Origin: Antedon bifida
Taxonomy: Eukaryota; Echinodermata; Crinoidea; Comatulida; Antedonidae
Length of the DNA: 64,000 nucleotides
Assembly (NCBI GenBank): GCA_963402885.1
Contig: OY727099.1
Location: forward strand, 1,862,501 to 1,926,500
Direction of reading: 5' to 3'
Positions within the stretch are counted from its first letter, which is position 1. Each line of letters begins with the position of its first letter. The position numbers and the translations under genes were made by a program. Positions 1-15,200 of the stretch are shown here, piece after piece. The notes beneath the pieces were generated by a model, which searched no databases, was not told the DNA's origin, and saw nothing but the letters and a program-made list of their open reading frames with translations.

Positions 1-222
1 TAGAATATGTTTTTAATTAAATAACCAAAAAAGTAGTATTTAGTAGTCTTAAAGCAAAATACTGTAGAAATTCATATAGATATTCTTATAACATAGAATT
101 TGTAATGAATGAAATTATTTTCCTCATTTTTGCCCTTGTATTCAACGCTGAATTATTATTATTATTTACTGCTTTCTTTATCGCTACAGATATTTATAAT
201 TATAAAGCTTTTGTCATTTCAG

Positions 223-3200
223 TTCTCGATGAGGCTGATCGAATTCTTGACCTTGGATTTGAGAAAACCATGAATGCAATTATAGAGAACATACCTAACG
301 AACGACAGACAATGTTGTTCTCAGCCACACAAACTAAGTACGAGTTGCCTAATTGCATGAAAATAACTTGTTTCTTAATTCAGGATATAATATAAATACA
401 TAGCATATCAAATGATTTTATGAATGAAGGATTTTAAATAATACATTCTTGCATTTCGTGTTTAAAAATGGAAAAAAGGAAAATATCTGTAATGTGTGTG
501 CATCGAACATAGTTAAAGCTGATTTGAATCATATCCCAGTTACAACTGAATAGTGCCTGTGTTAACTAAACTCTTTTAACAGATATTTTACTTGTTTTGC
601 TTGTGAATGCAGAATAAGCTAAACTATAATGTAACTCGGATAGACAGCCATTTAAATATGATGGAGAAAAGAGCGTGTAAACATAGCTTCAATCATACTT
701 AAAGAAGTATTGTCCCCCAGAAACATGAAAAATGAAGATTAATTAAATCAGACTTTGAATAGGTTATTTTGTAGTTTTAATAAAGTTAATCACTTCCGTA
801 GAAAAAAAAAATGTTTTCCCTTATAAAATGACAAAATAAATGGTTAAATTCAACCAAGAATCCATTGGCTGGCAGCCAATCTGACTATTTTTTGCTTTAA
901 ATTACAGTTTTTCCAGGTAAATAAATTGTTTTTCAATCTAATTTTTAGTCGAAGTGGATTATATGACATTAAAATGGCTTATTCAACGAAAAAAAATTTA
1001 ATAATTATTTTTTCAGGGGACAATACATCTTTAAATACTAATCTGTTACATTAATTTGTTTATATTTGTAGATCTGTGCGTGACCTAGCCAGGCTTAGCT
1101 TGACAGACCCAAAGTTTATTTCAGTGCATCATCACCATGAATTCAGCACTCCAGTACAGTTAGAACAGGTATGGCATTCAAATCTTATGACAATATCAAG
1201 AAAATGTGGTAATCTGTCTTTCCTTTCTTATTTTCTTTGCTTCAGACTATTGGTGCCCAACATCATAAACCTTGAGATGGCTGATTCTCTTTGCTTCAGA
1301 CTGTTGGTGCCCAACATCATTAACCTTCTCCTCTGTGTACAGGCTTCTAAACATAGTTTGTTAGATGACTCATTCTCTTTGCTTCAGATTTTTGTTACCC
1401 AACGTCATAAACCTTCTCCTCTGTGTACAGGCCTCTGCACATAGTTTGTGAGTCTTGAGATGGCTCATTCTCTTAGCTTCAGACTTTTGGTGCCCAACAT
1501 CATAAACCTTATCCTCTGTTTACAGACTTCTGTACATAGTTTGTGTGACTTGAGATGGCTCATTCTCTTAGCTTTAGACTTTTGGTGCCCAACATTATAA
1601 ACCTTCTCCTCTGTGTACAGTACAGGCTTCTTCACATACTTTTTGAGACAAACTTGAGATGGCTCATTCTCTTTGCTTCAGACTGTTGTTGCCCAACATC
1701 ATAAACATTCTCCTCTGTGTACAGACTTCTGCACACAGTTTCGAGACTTGAGATGGCACATTCTTTTTGCTTCAGACTGTTGGTTCCCAACATCATAAAC
1801 CTTCTCCTCTGTATAAGTTTCTGCACATAGTTTGTGAGACTTGAGATGGCACATTCTCTTTGCTTCAGACTTTTGATGCCCAACATCATAAACCTTCTCC
1901 TCTGTATAAACTTCTGCACATAGTTTGTGAGACTTGAGATGGCACATTCTCTTTACTTCAGAGTTCTGTTGCCCAACATCATAAACCTTCTCCTCTGTAT
2001 AAGTTTCTGCACATAGTTTGTGAGACTTGAGATGGCTCATTCTCTTGGCTTCAAACTTTTGATGCCCAACATCATAACCCTTCTCCTCTGAGTACAGGTT
2101 TTTAACCTGAATTTGACATGAGATTGTCCTTCTTCTTCTTGTTAATAGTACCCAACAACATCATGAATCCCCTGTTTAGGAATCTGTATACAGCTATCTG
2201 CAAATTATTTCATTGTTTCTTGTTTTCCTCAATCCTGTCTCTACTTGTCCTTCACAAAGGATAAAACCATTTTTATGTTCCTTCTCATTATGAGGAAGGA
2301 CATGTACAGGATGCTAATGACGTTAATAAGGACAAATGTTAATTGTTGCAAAGCTGATTATGTTGTAGGGTTTCAGTAATTAGTCCTATCGGATGTTGTT
2401 CCCATTGGGATGCGACACAATAATATCGAAACACAGAGTGCATAAATACGGCCTTGCTCATTACTAGTGATGTTACTGTCTTAAAGTAGGAACTTTGGCT
2501 TTCTTTATGTATAAGATGCAAAGCTGCGAATTGTGTCAGTTTGCAATAACTTTTGGTGCATAAGGTGTTGCGTTGTCATGAAGTAGGCTATCTAGTGGGA
2601 ACCATGTTTAAGGGATTGGCTGTGTTAAAATCATATTATTTCTTTTATGTCATTGTAAAGTGTTCCTCTTATGTAGGTGTAACAGATTTATTTTAGGGTT
2701 CCTTTTATGATTTCTCCTGTGAGAGCTGGCTTTATTTTACTACAGTAATATTACATATATCTGTTTGTTTCATTTGACTGATCATGTGAAAGAATCTATA
2801 CATTCATTCATTACATACAATTTCATAATTAAACATCTATTTATAGATATTCAGGGTCACATTTAGTAGTGTGAAGAAGCACTTTTCACATGATGATTGA
2901 GAGAATGGCATAATGCTCAGTAAAATTGCATAGTTGGAAAAACAAAATCATTGGAATACTTTACTCCCTTTAAAGTACCACTTCATAGCAGTAAAAATTA
3001 TTACATTATTACATAATTGTTAGTAAGGTTTTATAACTAGAGAATCTAGATGATGATTTATTCATGGCAAGATTCTTCATTTATTCTATGCTATCCCCAT
3101 TTTTAAACATACTACTCTACCATTGAATATATTCATCAATTACAATCAGTTCAATATCGAGCGTAAACTAAGTTGTTCGTGGGTGCCATGTAGCCTTTTT

Positions 3201-6200
3201 GTCTCTCAAACCAAGGCTAGAAATAAAGACGCAATATTAACATTGATGTTTAAATAGAAGTCTTAATATACTCGGAGTTGAACGTCCTACTACTTGAGTA
3301 ACATTACTCTGAACCTAGGCTTTAATAGTTCATGGACACCGCAGTGATCAATAATAACTTTGCTTCTATCCAATAATAAACCATGTGCAACAATTACTTT
3401 ATACGACCTTGATTGTAAGACATTTAATAAATGACTGATAACATTGTTAAATACTCGCTTGAGCAATATGTTCATTTTATGTGCATTTCATTCTCGTGTA
3501 GATTGCACTATGGAGAAAGATTGAATTTTGAATAAAACTATTCAGATTTTGTTTTCATAAATTATGCTATTAAACTGTGTTGTTTTGAGTGTAGACAATT
3601 TTTACCATATTTGGTTCGTATTGTTTAACAAGCACTTTTTATAGAAGTACCTCTGTAACACCCACATTAAGAGGATACTGTGTTTCAACACTACAGCTAA
3701 ACTCTATTCAGAGGACACCCCTATTAAGGGACAACTTTCCTGGAAAACAGACGAGAGGCAAAATATGTTTTAATACTACGGCTAAACTCTATTCAGAGGA
3801 CACCCCTATTAAGGGACAACTTTCCTGGAAAACAGACGAGAGGCAAAATATGTTTTAATACTACGGCTAAACTCTATTCAGGGGACACCCCTATTAAGGG
3901 AAAACTTTCCTGGAAAACAGATGAGAGGCAAAATATCTTTTAATACTACGGCTAAACTCTATTCAGGGGACACCCCTATTATTGGGTCCTGACGGTGTCC
4001 CCTTAATAGAGGTTCTACTGTATGTACGCATCCTGGTATTTATTCTCGTACAAGATACGTATTATAATGCAGTATGCACAGTTTCATTCACCACTTATTA
4101 TACATTGATATGTTCGAATTTGTAAGCAAAAAAAGGTTTCCATAATTTGCATATGAAAGTAGTTGTTTATGCAAACAATGTTTACATTTTCGTCACTAAC
4201 TAAAAACAGAGAATGAGTGAGATTACATCATTGCTTTTAAATTGATCACGATCTTGTAAACATGTTCGTCAATGAACGAATCCATAGTAAGTTGAGGATG
4301 AGTTCAACAACAGATGCGGATTAGGAGACAATCAAGCGTGTACAAAGCGCTTAATTAGTTGTCTTCCGGTAATCGTAAGAGTACAAAAACATCAAGATTA
4401 ATACTTACTTCCTGACAACAAATTAATCCTTTTTTTAAAAAAAGCATTTAAAACCGAAAAAAATATATTTATCATCTTGACGTTTTGAATGTTAACTTTT
4501 GCTTAAATTTAAATTTCATAAAAGAATAGGATAAAATTGACAATTATTTGAAAAACAAGAAATAAAGTACATTTCATCAGATTATTACCTAAGTAATAGT
4601 TTTTAAGATATATTCTCCCTCTCCCCCCACCTCCACACACACACACACAATATTTGAAATTCCTACACCTGTGCTTTTCCTCAGCCTTATATTATTATAA
4701 TTGAGAAATACAAGGCTCAGAATTCGATAATGTAATAATAAAATAATTAAATGAATAAATAATAATGTAAATTAATGACCTAGTCGACTGAGTAATATAC
4801 GTATAATGGAGCCAATTCTAATATTTGATGTCAATATGATGAGACGTCATATTCTAATTTTATCAGGGAAACAATTTCTACTTATTTTTTTTCCGGAGTT
4901 TTTTTTTCCAATGAAGTTTGTTGATTATTGAAATGTAATCTATGTAACCTTCGATCGTAATCTAATAATCCAAAAAAGGGCCTATTTTGTTGTACGCGAT
5001 GTCAACATATATTAAAGATTATAGAGTGTTCTCAAAATGTGTGAAACGTGTATTCTCGGTACTGTATCTACAATTGCTACTGTATCATTGGCAAATTCTG
5101 TGATACAGTGTCACATGTGAGATCAGCAACATTTACAAAACCTGTTTTTTCTTAGTAAGATAATTTTAAAACAAGACATTAAATACTGATAAAATACAGA
5201 TAGTACTTTACAAATATTATATATAAAATACTATAAATGATTTGCACTGATGAAGGGCTAGTGTTGCCCGAAAACACTGCTAATTTTTCTGGCCGTTTTA
5301 CTTTATCGTTTTATTTAGCTTTTTGCTTATTTTATTTTGTAGTATCTCTATTGAGATCTAGCCATTGATACCCATAGCATTGTCATTTTTCAGTAATTTG
5401 CCTTTGGATTTATAAAATACTATGCATATTTAAATTAATTCTAAAAACTTTAAAAGTTTCATTTCATTTTCGCCCAACACCATTAAAGCTTGGGGCGTCC
5501 TATGTAACAAATCCTTACATGTGAATAATTTCTCTGACCGGTTATTGACTTGTGATATTATAATTGTTAATGATACAAAAGTATGTTTATTGAATCTGAA
5601 AGACCAATACAATGAACAGCCTGCGTTTAAAAGCCTATTTATATATTTTGAAATAAAAATTAATGCAATTACCTACCTACAGCCATAGGCTGAAATAAAT
5701 AGCGTTATGAGAAATTAACAAAGGAGAATGATCTTTGCAATTGCTACTAGTGAATAGATTAGTATTAGTGTTTCAAAATATATATTCAGGTGGTTGAGTA
5801 ATTAGATTATGTTTTCTGACAAACATCTTTCAATGAATGAAAATATTTTCTCCATTTTATATTAAATGCCTACTGAATAGTAAACTAAGTATTATTTAAA
5901 TTCAAATAAATAACTGTTTCCATTTGAATCGAAAAAGTCCAAGACTCATGCAAACATTTGCCACCCAGATTTTGGAAGTAAGAGTAGATCTACAGTTGGG
6001 TTTTCCCATCATGCAATATTCTGGCCAACTGTATTGCATCAATTTAAACTTGAGATGTTATGTTGCATGTCACATGATTCAAAATCAACCAATCAAATGA
6101 CAGGAAGGTGTATTTTGATTTTTCACTTCTAATATTCTTTTCCTGAACTTGGTAAACTTTGTATTGGAAACTCATGCATTTTAAATATTTTAAAGTAAAC

Positions 6201-9200
6201 TTTAATACATTATATTTTAAACATGTGGTTATGTGGTAAATGCTGTCTGGATATCTTAGTGAAATAATCCCTGTCAAAATTTGTTACATTTTGTATAAGC
6301 TCAATCGGATATTCAGTTTCATGACCTTAAAAAATGTTCCTCTATCCTCCTTGTGACTAGGACAATGAACGACATGACTTTGCTGGAAAATGAATTCAAT
6401 TTCCTGCAATTTAAGCAAAATTATAAATGTGGTTTTATCATCATATCTCTATGGATTTATCAACAGTGAAATAATTATGTTTTGTCTTTCGTTTAATGGT
6501 AGTTAGTTTAATTTAAGGAAATACAAACTATATTGTATACTGATGTGAATAGATTAAAAAGATGGCTATTAAAGATAAGTGAAAATTACAGTAAGTATAC
6601 ATTTATTGATAAGTTACAATAAAGCTGATATCAAGAAAGATATATAGTAGAAAAAAAATCAGATTCCATTTTAATGTCTACTATGTTAGTTATTCACTTT
6701 GAATGAAAATTGAAGGGGAAAAAATATCTATATACTATATACTATCTATAGAATTTAAATTATAAATAAATTAGAATAATAAAGTACATGTGAAAATCTA
6801 CCTATAGTTTCATGTAACATATGTTGAATAGTGGTAACATCCTTGTTGTTTGTGTGTGCAAACATATGCTCCATAACTCCAAAATGTATTGTAGATGGAG
6901 AAGCATTCTATATACTTAAGTTTAAAGTTTACGATTTTTTCTGTTTATAAGTTTATTAATATGGATGATATTTCCGAAATAAAAAGAAATTGAATTGAAT
7001 TGAAAGGAATTTATAAACAGAAAAAGTTTAACTACTTCTAATCTTTCAAGACCACGCATATGGTCACTTTTAGTTGTTTTAACAGACAGAAGGTAGAGGG
7101 CAGTATTGTATATTTCTTGTCAGTTGCTTCAATGTTTTTTAAGGATAATTGTTAATTTGGCTTAATACAATAATTAATAATAAGGTTTAAATACCACATT
7201 TTTGTTTCAATACAATGCTTATTTGGCACTTATTTAAATATGCCGCTTATTCTAAGTGACGCTTGTTTTAATCCTGTTCAGTTCGATATGCTTCTCGTGC
7301 ATGTAGTTTGGTTGTGAATTTAGGCTATAGTATATATAAAAAAGTTTACATTGAGAAACAGATTTTTCTATAGAAACAAAAAGCACAAGAAATTAACTTA
7401 AATGCGAAAATGGCGCTTAGTGAAAGATACTAGGGAGCTATCGATTTGCCTGTGTCGAGGTTAGGAGCTAGGCCTAGGACCAATGTACCAATATCTCTGC
7501 AAGCGCTCAATGAATTAACATGACGTAGTTTTGTCATCAATCGTCGCAAAGGGAAAGCTCCATATTAGCAAGCTTTTGTTTTGGAACATTAGAAAGAACG
7601 ATACGGTAATTTATACAAAGATTAATTTATGTATGTGTTTAAGCGCAGTATACATCGTTACGGGACTGTTTTGGTCGATTGGACGTGTGTCCTTGGTCGA
7701 TCGTCTTTAGTTAAAGCTTGTTATTGGCATTTGGCAAAAGTGGCACAGCAATTTACAGTTCTGCAAAAACATGTGCATTCATTGACTGTGATGTCAAGCT
7801 ATAGGTTCAAACATAAGCCCTATGTAAAAACACATCAGCAATGGCTGAAAACATAGTATAAACAGATTATCAGAGATTTGGCATTGTATGAAAATGCTTG
7901 TTTTTCTCATCCTGAAGGAAATGATGTAGATAATATGGTTTAATGCATGCCAATGTTTTTTCCCTTATGACTTAAATGATTTGTTGAACATCCATTTACA
8001 AATACCTTTTGCACATCGCATAACTATCTGATTGACAACAATATAGTATAATATCTTTTCCTTATGCGATTGTTATGTTTCTATATAGGCTATTACAACC
8101 CCTCGAACTTGCCAACTATTTTTCCAGATCTGAATGTATTTTAAAGAGGAGAATTTGTAAAGTTCAGAAAAGTTTGATTGGTTTACAGATATTATGCATA
8201 CTCTATGGAGATTTTTCTGCTTATTCCTTTTACTTATTGAGATAGTAATTTTTAAAACAGTTTATTTTGTAATTAAACCACAGTGTATGAAACTATAGAA
8301 AGAATGTTGTTGAGGTTACCACAATATGCTTGTCCTTTGAGCCTAGATGTCAAGTTTGTCCAGTTTGGACAAACTTGACATCTAAGTCTAAGGGATGTTT
8401 ACTTCGCACATTCTAGTAAAGAACTGTTGAGAATGACATAGCTGCCTCCACATCCATTACCAATAATTGCTTCTCTGTGATTCAGAACACTCATGTATGT
8501 GATATCTATCTATGCGATGACCATAGATGTAGAGAACTTTTCAGAACACCACCACAGCTTCTGCCACATATATTCCTCACCACACAACTGGGTCAGTAAC
8601 CTCCTCACAGATGATGTTAGAAATCTGTTGAGAATGATACCACCACCATCAGCTGCTGCCACATATATCCATCACCGCTCAACTGGGTCTCTTTGAAGTT
8701 TGTCAGTAACCTCCTTACAGATGATGTTAGAAATCTGTTGAGAATGATACCACCAGCATCACCCTACCATGAAGTCCATGGATGATTGTTTTTTTTATAG
8801 TTGTGTACATAAAGAGTTTTTTATATGTTTGTATGATTACGAAATAAAGAATAAATGAAATAGATGAATGCATTGTCCTGTTGTATGGATAGCCGAGACT
8901 TTCTTGTCTTTAATGCAATCAATATTTCATCTGTTTTATCTTTTCAGAGCTATATTGTCTGTGAGTTGGATCAGAAGTTTGATCTCTTGTACTCTTTTAT
9001 ACGAAGCAACACTAAATCTAAGATTCTTGTTTTCATGGCCAGCTGTAAACAGGTACAGTATGCTTCTTTTGACAAAATGTGTTTGAAACAAACTTCTTTA
9101 AGTGTATAAATGTGAATGTAAATGTGGTGTAATAACCTGTGTCTTGCATCCTAACTGAGCTGAATTGCGCACATACAATTACTTTTTTCTCCCTTCGTGT

Positions 9201-12200
9201 CGACTGATGCCACCAAATGGCGCTCATTTGTGTAGTATCTTGTAAATAATTATTTTCTGCTCAATTTTATAATTAGTTTATATAAAATGTATTCTACTAC
9301 TGTAGCTGTATGGTAGGTAAAAACATAATTAATTAGTTTGCATTTTCTTGTCAGCAGAAACGAGTGTCTAATAATTACTTAAATTGTGCGACTGTTTGGG
9401 GTTTTTGTTCAGAACACCTTCAAATTGCTAAATCAGCATGGAACTGAATCTATCTCACCTCATTGGTATACATAGTTTTCCACAAGAGTGTTGTATTTAG
9501 GGCGATGTCAAACTTCGATTTGATGACGCAGACAAGCTCAGTCCATTTTCATATCATATTTTCTTTCATTAAAACATTTTTTTCTTCACGTATCTGACAT
9601 TATGTATTACCATCAGTGCCATTTATTATATGAGATTTGAAAACAAGACAATTTAAAGGACAAAATAATAAATTTAATTTAAATTAATTTTTGTCTTCGT
9701 CATGGGTAAATTTTAAGTTTCTTGGTCAAGGCTAAGTACTTTGAAATGTAACTAAAAATAAGTACACATAGTTCCTAAAAACATAAAGAAGAAATAATAA
9801 TAAATATTTTAGGATAAATTAAATTTCCTATAATTTAAATGTTTGCGTTTGGTCATTATTGTTTGGCCCTGAAAATTCAAAACTATGGATTGAAGAACAA
9901 AATTTGATGTCAATATCTAAAACCCATTGTCATTAATATTTGCTTGTTCAAATGAATCAAATAATTGGTTCCCAAAATTACATCTTGATTCGACTTTTCT
10001 ATGACCCTGCCTGACTTAGTGCGTTGAAGGTTACAGTAATATCATAGGAAATTTCCAAAGAATACATATTATTTTATTGTTTATATTATCCCAAAAGATA
10101 AAAAGGAAAAGAAAAAATTAAATTAATTTTAAATTAAGAATATTTTTTAAAGATAAATTTGATCATCATCATTAGAAATTAATAATGTTCAATTTGGAAA
10201 TTCCTGTTATTTTATTAATAAACTACCACAGGTTACGGTACCATTTGTCCGTCAATTTCTTTCTCCCTAGACATACTGATGAAAAGGATGCAGATAGTTC
10301 TTACTCAATTAAATAGTGGCTTTTTTATATTGAATTTAAAACTAATTTTTACGAAAAATATTACTCATATTGATAATTTTGTCTGCAGTTTAACCTTAAT
10401 AAAAACTACTTTGTCGTATTATATTTTTTGTTATCTTTGACAATGTGCAAATCTTACACATCCTGAATCCCTGACCCAGTCTATAGTTATTTCTGAGTTC
10501 ATCTACTCGGTAAACGTTATCCTTACAAATTGCGTCAGAAACTGGAACTTGCCGCGACGTTTTCTAATCCAAGCACGCCCCACAGCGCATCCTGTCATGC
10601 CGACCTCGAACTGCGCAAAATCATCGGCAAGATAAAAGGTAATATTCAATGATATGGACTGAACTGTGATGATTGGACATGTGATGTAAAGGTCGTGAAG
10701 TGTAGTGGTCAAGGTAAATCACGTGTTACATAAATTATGATGAACACGTGTTTGTCAGCTTGTCTTATTTCCTTTTGGCTTCTATAGTAATTTATCAAAC
10801 ATCAAATAACAATTCTAATGCAGATGTAAAACAAGAAATTGTCTAATACATATGCCAGTCATAGAGTTGTTTTTTTCGCGTATTTTAGTCATAAAAATAC
10901 TGGAAGAGGACAGATTAGCTGATTGATAGAGATGTCATGATATTGTTTTAGTTGTCGTAACAAATAATAAAAGTTATTTTTAGCATTTGAATCATCAGGA
11001 CATAAGTCTTGAAAACGTTTTTTTCAACATAACTTTCAAAGACAAATTATTAATAGTGAGTTTACATGATAATAACTCTCTGTTACGGCATATTCTTGAT
11101 CGTATACCTATTCTATTCTATTTGACTTGACAGATTTATTTTAAGTAAACAAAATATGTGACAAAGATAGCCCAGGAAAATAGTAACAGCTACAGTAATC
11201 ATAAGTCTGGTATGGCTTCTGATAAGATTATCATATATGGTACATTTCTTTTAAGATTTTCATAATAAAAATGATAATAATAATAACAAAACAATATTAA
11301 TATGAACTCATTGTGACGACACGAAGATGAGCAAATTGAATATATTATAGATTTTGTCATCTAACCAGATGTTTCTGGGTTAATCCCATTGTCTATATAT
11401 AGACGTCTAGCCGTCCCTTGCCATTTAAGAATTATACCTTGTGACGTAAAACATGTTATATAAATGAGAAAACTAGAGTGAGTGTTAGCATTTCAATTAA
11501 CTGCAAATCTTTGTGGTTGTTTGTTAATATATCACAATTGCATTTGTAAGCTCTGACCTGTTTTTCTTTCTTCGTCATCTGTCATGTTTCAGATATTTAT
11601 TGTTGTATTTTATTTATAATAAATCACTATGGCCAGTTTTAAAACCAAGAATCGATCATTCCTTTCTTCTTGCCAGCAGAAATGAGTCCACACCAAAAAA
11701 AATACAAAAAAAGAACCAATCTTAAAAATGGTATTATCAAAGATCACAATTAATTTTGGTCTATCTTAATTGTCAAGAACTGTTCTTAAACCAGTTTTCG
11801 TTGAACAGTTGCAGCCTCAATGTGACATGAAAGCACAAGGTGTTGCAAACATTTGATTCTGTTGATAAACTACCTAAACTGGTTTTGAAGAAAACTGTTC
11901 TTTTAGGATTTTGCAAATAGAAACTTGCCAACTCCATTATTACTCATTAATATTTTGTATTGAATAACATCTAATTATAAATTTATAATTTTGTTGTGAA
12001 CTTTTTTTATTATACAGTACAGCCTTATTCCATATTCATATTTCTGTATAATTTTCTCTTTTTTTGTATTAGGTGAAGTACATATTTGATGTTTTTTGCA
12101 TGCTTCAACCGGGAATTTCAGTGATGGCGTTATATGGAACACTTCATCAAATGCGACGAATGGCGGTGTACAATGAGTTTTGTAAACGTGAACATGCAGT

Positions 12201-15200
12201 TTTGTTTGCTACAGACATCGCTGCAAGAGGTCTTGGTATGTATAAAATACTAGAGTACACTGATTAAAGATGGATTCTGTAAAAACTTAAAAATAAATAG
12301 AGCAATTAGCCATTTTGTTTCAATTATTTTAAACTTTATTTGTTCATCTTTCAGGAAAGAATAATATAAATATAATAGGTACCAATAATGTTAAGATGAA
12401 CAATCAATTAACCAATCAAAATTAATCAGAATGGAGCATATTTAAAGCTTTAAATAGGGTTTGATTAAAAAGAAATATGGTGAAGAATCCCCTTAATAGG
12501 GCTGCCTCTATAATAAATTTATGGGTTCAAAACAAGGGGTTCTACTTTTTTGCTCCTATCCTAAATAATAAGTGCAATAACATTTGTGCATGCCGAATAG
12601 CTTAGCTGCCTATACTGAATTTGGAGGAACTATCATTCTAGTGAGCATATGTTGATGTTGATGTTATACAGCCTCAAAGTGCAAGCTAAGTTCAGCTTCC
12701 ATAGAGAAGATTCCAATAATTTGGTTGAGTAAATACTTGTATCTTTGCTTGTACCATTAACAATTTAATTAGGTTCACTCAAAGTTTATACACTGATGAT
12801 TTATTTTATAGATATAATAGTAGTATTGTAACCAGCAACATGTAATGCTTTAAAAGGGTTTGATTAAAAAGAAATACCCCTCATTTGTTTCATGGTGAAG
12901 AATCCCCTTAATAGGGGTGTCTCAATAATAAATTTATGGGTTCAAAACAAGAGGTTGTACTTTTTTACTCCTATCCTAAATAATAAGTGCAATAACATTT
13001 GTGCATGCCGAATAGCTTAGCTGCCTATACTGAATTTGGGGGAACTATCATTCTAGTGAGCATATGTTGATGTTGATGTTATACAGCCTCAAAGTGCAAG
13101 CTAAGTTCAGCTCCCATAGAGAAGATTCCAATAATTTGGTTGAGTAAATACTTGTATCTTTGCTTGTACCATTAACAATTTAATTAGGTTCACTCAAAGT
13201 TTATACACTGATGATTTATTTTATAGATATAATAGTAGTATTGTAACCAGCAACATGTAATGTAAAATGATAAAAGCTATTTTCATTTATAAAATAGGGC
13301 AACAAAATAATTTGCTGGTTTGTTCCTTACTGAAAGGCTGAAATTCTGTGAAACAATACAATTGTGCATACTAACTGTCTTGTCTTGGTTATTGTCCCTT
13401 TTTTCGGTAGTGTACTACATAGTACTTACATACAGAGTTCATTATGACTGGCAACTGCAATAAGCCTCTATATGATACTGTAGATTATTATATTATAAGT
13501 TAATCAAAACATGTATTTTAATATATCCAAGCCCCAAGTCCTCAATTGGGCACTGTCATGCAAACAACAGCTAACAACATATTAAAGAATTCCCTCTAAA
13601 AATCTTTTTAGTTTCTGTTTACAAGTTTGCTTGGGCATAAAACTGCAGTACAACCCCTATTAAGGGGATGTCTTCGATACCCAACAAAATGTTCCCTTAA
13701 TACTGATAGGGGTACTGTCCCCTGCCTACAGATTATTTCCCCTTAAATTCTTTTCACAAGAAAGTGTCCCAAACGAGGAGTGCTAATGTATCTTTATATA
13801 ATTATATAAAAGTGAAAAAACTTCTAATCATTTCTATTTCATATTAGCAGAGAAAATGTGTTAAATCATTAAAAAAATAAAACTCTGAATTTTGTTGCCA
13901 CATTTTTACTGTACTCAACTGTCCTCCACACACAGACTTCCCAGCTGTCAACTGGGTGATGCAACTGGATTGTCCAGAAGATGCAGACACGTACATCCAT
14001 CGGGCAGGAAGAACCGCAAGATATGAGAAAAATGGTGAATCACTGCTTGTGTTATTACCATCTGAGGAGAAAGAAATGCTTCGACAACTTGTTGAGAAAA
14101 AGATTCCAATCCAAAAAATAAGGTATGCTATTATAGTTTTCAATTTTTTAAATAGGTTTTTTAGCACATTTTATACATTACACTTGGTAAATCTATTGAG
14201 ATTGAGATAAATTTCATGACTATTAATATCCTCAGCCATTGGACTAACATACTAAGACACTGTCGTACATTATCCTAAAAAATGCAATTTAGTTTTCTTA
14301 TGGCCTAATCACAGTGACACGATTTTCATTGTGAGGCTTTGTTTTAGTAGAGTGAATTTGGTTCAAGTGAAAGGCAATTCAACACAATAATAATGTTATA
14401 ATGAAGGTATAAGGAGTATTTTAAAATATTACTGTTACCGTTGTAATTAAAACAATAGTACATTTTACATTACAGGACAAATCCAAAGAAACAGCAGTCA
14501 GTTCAGAAGTTGTTGCAGTCATTGTGTGCTGAGGACTTTGTACTAAAACAGGAGGCTCAGCGTTGCTTTATTTCTTACATTAAATCGGTCTACCTGATGA
14601 AAAACAAGCAGGTTTTCAACGTCCAATCACTGCCATTGGAAGCATTTTCATAGTAAGAAGTAGTACTGTAGCTTGTTAAAAGTATATAGTAAAATTGTTG
14701 GGAGACAAACTGTAACATCTCTCATTCACAAACGCATTGTGCATGATGCTGATAAAATTTGAATAACCAGGCTTATGCCAATAAAGGTCTGACATAGGCC
14801 TAAAAAATGGATTTGTATGGGCGTAATTACATGTGTCTACGACCTCCTCTACGTAGTGATTCTTGGGGTGAACACATTTTATTAACAATATTCATCACAG
14901 TGGTTGGAAAAAAGGATTATAAAATGGAAACATTTATGCAATATAAATGCAGCATCGTATCTAATTAAACTTTGTCAATGTATTGTACTATTTATTTTAA
15001 GAAAGATGAAGATGACCTATGATAGGTAATGCAAATTGTTCATAAATTGATTTCAGTTCTTTAGGCCTAGCTGTACAACCAAGAGTGAGGTTCCTAAAAA
15101 GGGCAGAAAAGAGGAAAAAGGAACAGCAGATGTCAAAAAGCAGTTTACCACCAACAGTATCATCAGATCCAAAGGTTCTAAGAATTCGTAAACTTCTTCT

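Noticed and set aside
7629-7856. 75-codon plus-strand frame in the large DDX10 intron
   Set aside because: No family resemblance, no conserved motif, and the surrounding sequence has no exon signals.
8493-8696. 67-codon plus-strand frame
   Set aside because: It spans the 115 bp tandem repeat and simply reflects it.
14676-14888. Minus-strand 70-codon frame between DDX10 exons
   Set aside because: No homology recognised; it falls in an intron with normal splice sites on both sides.
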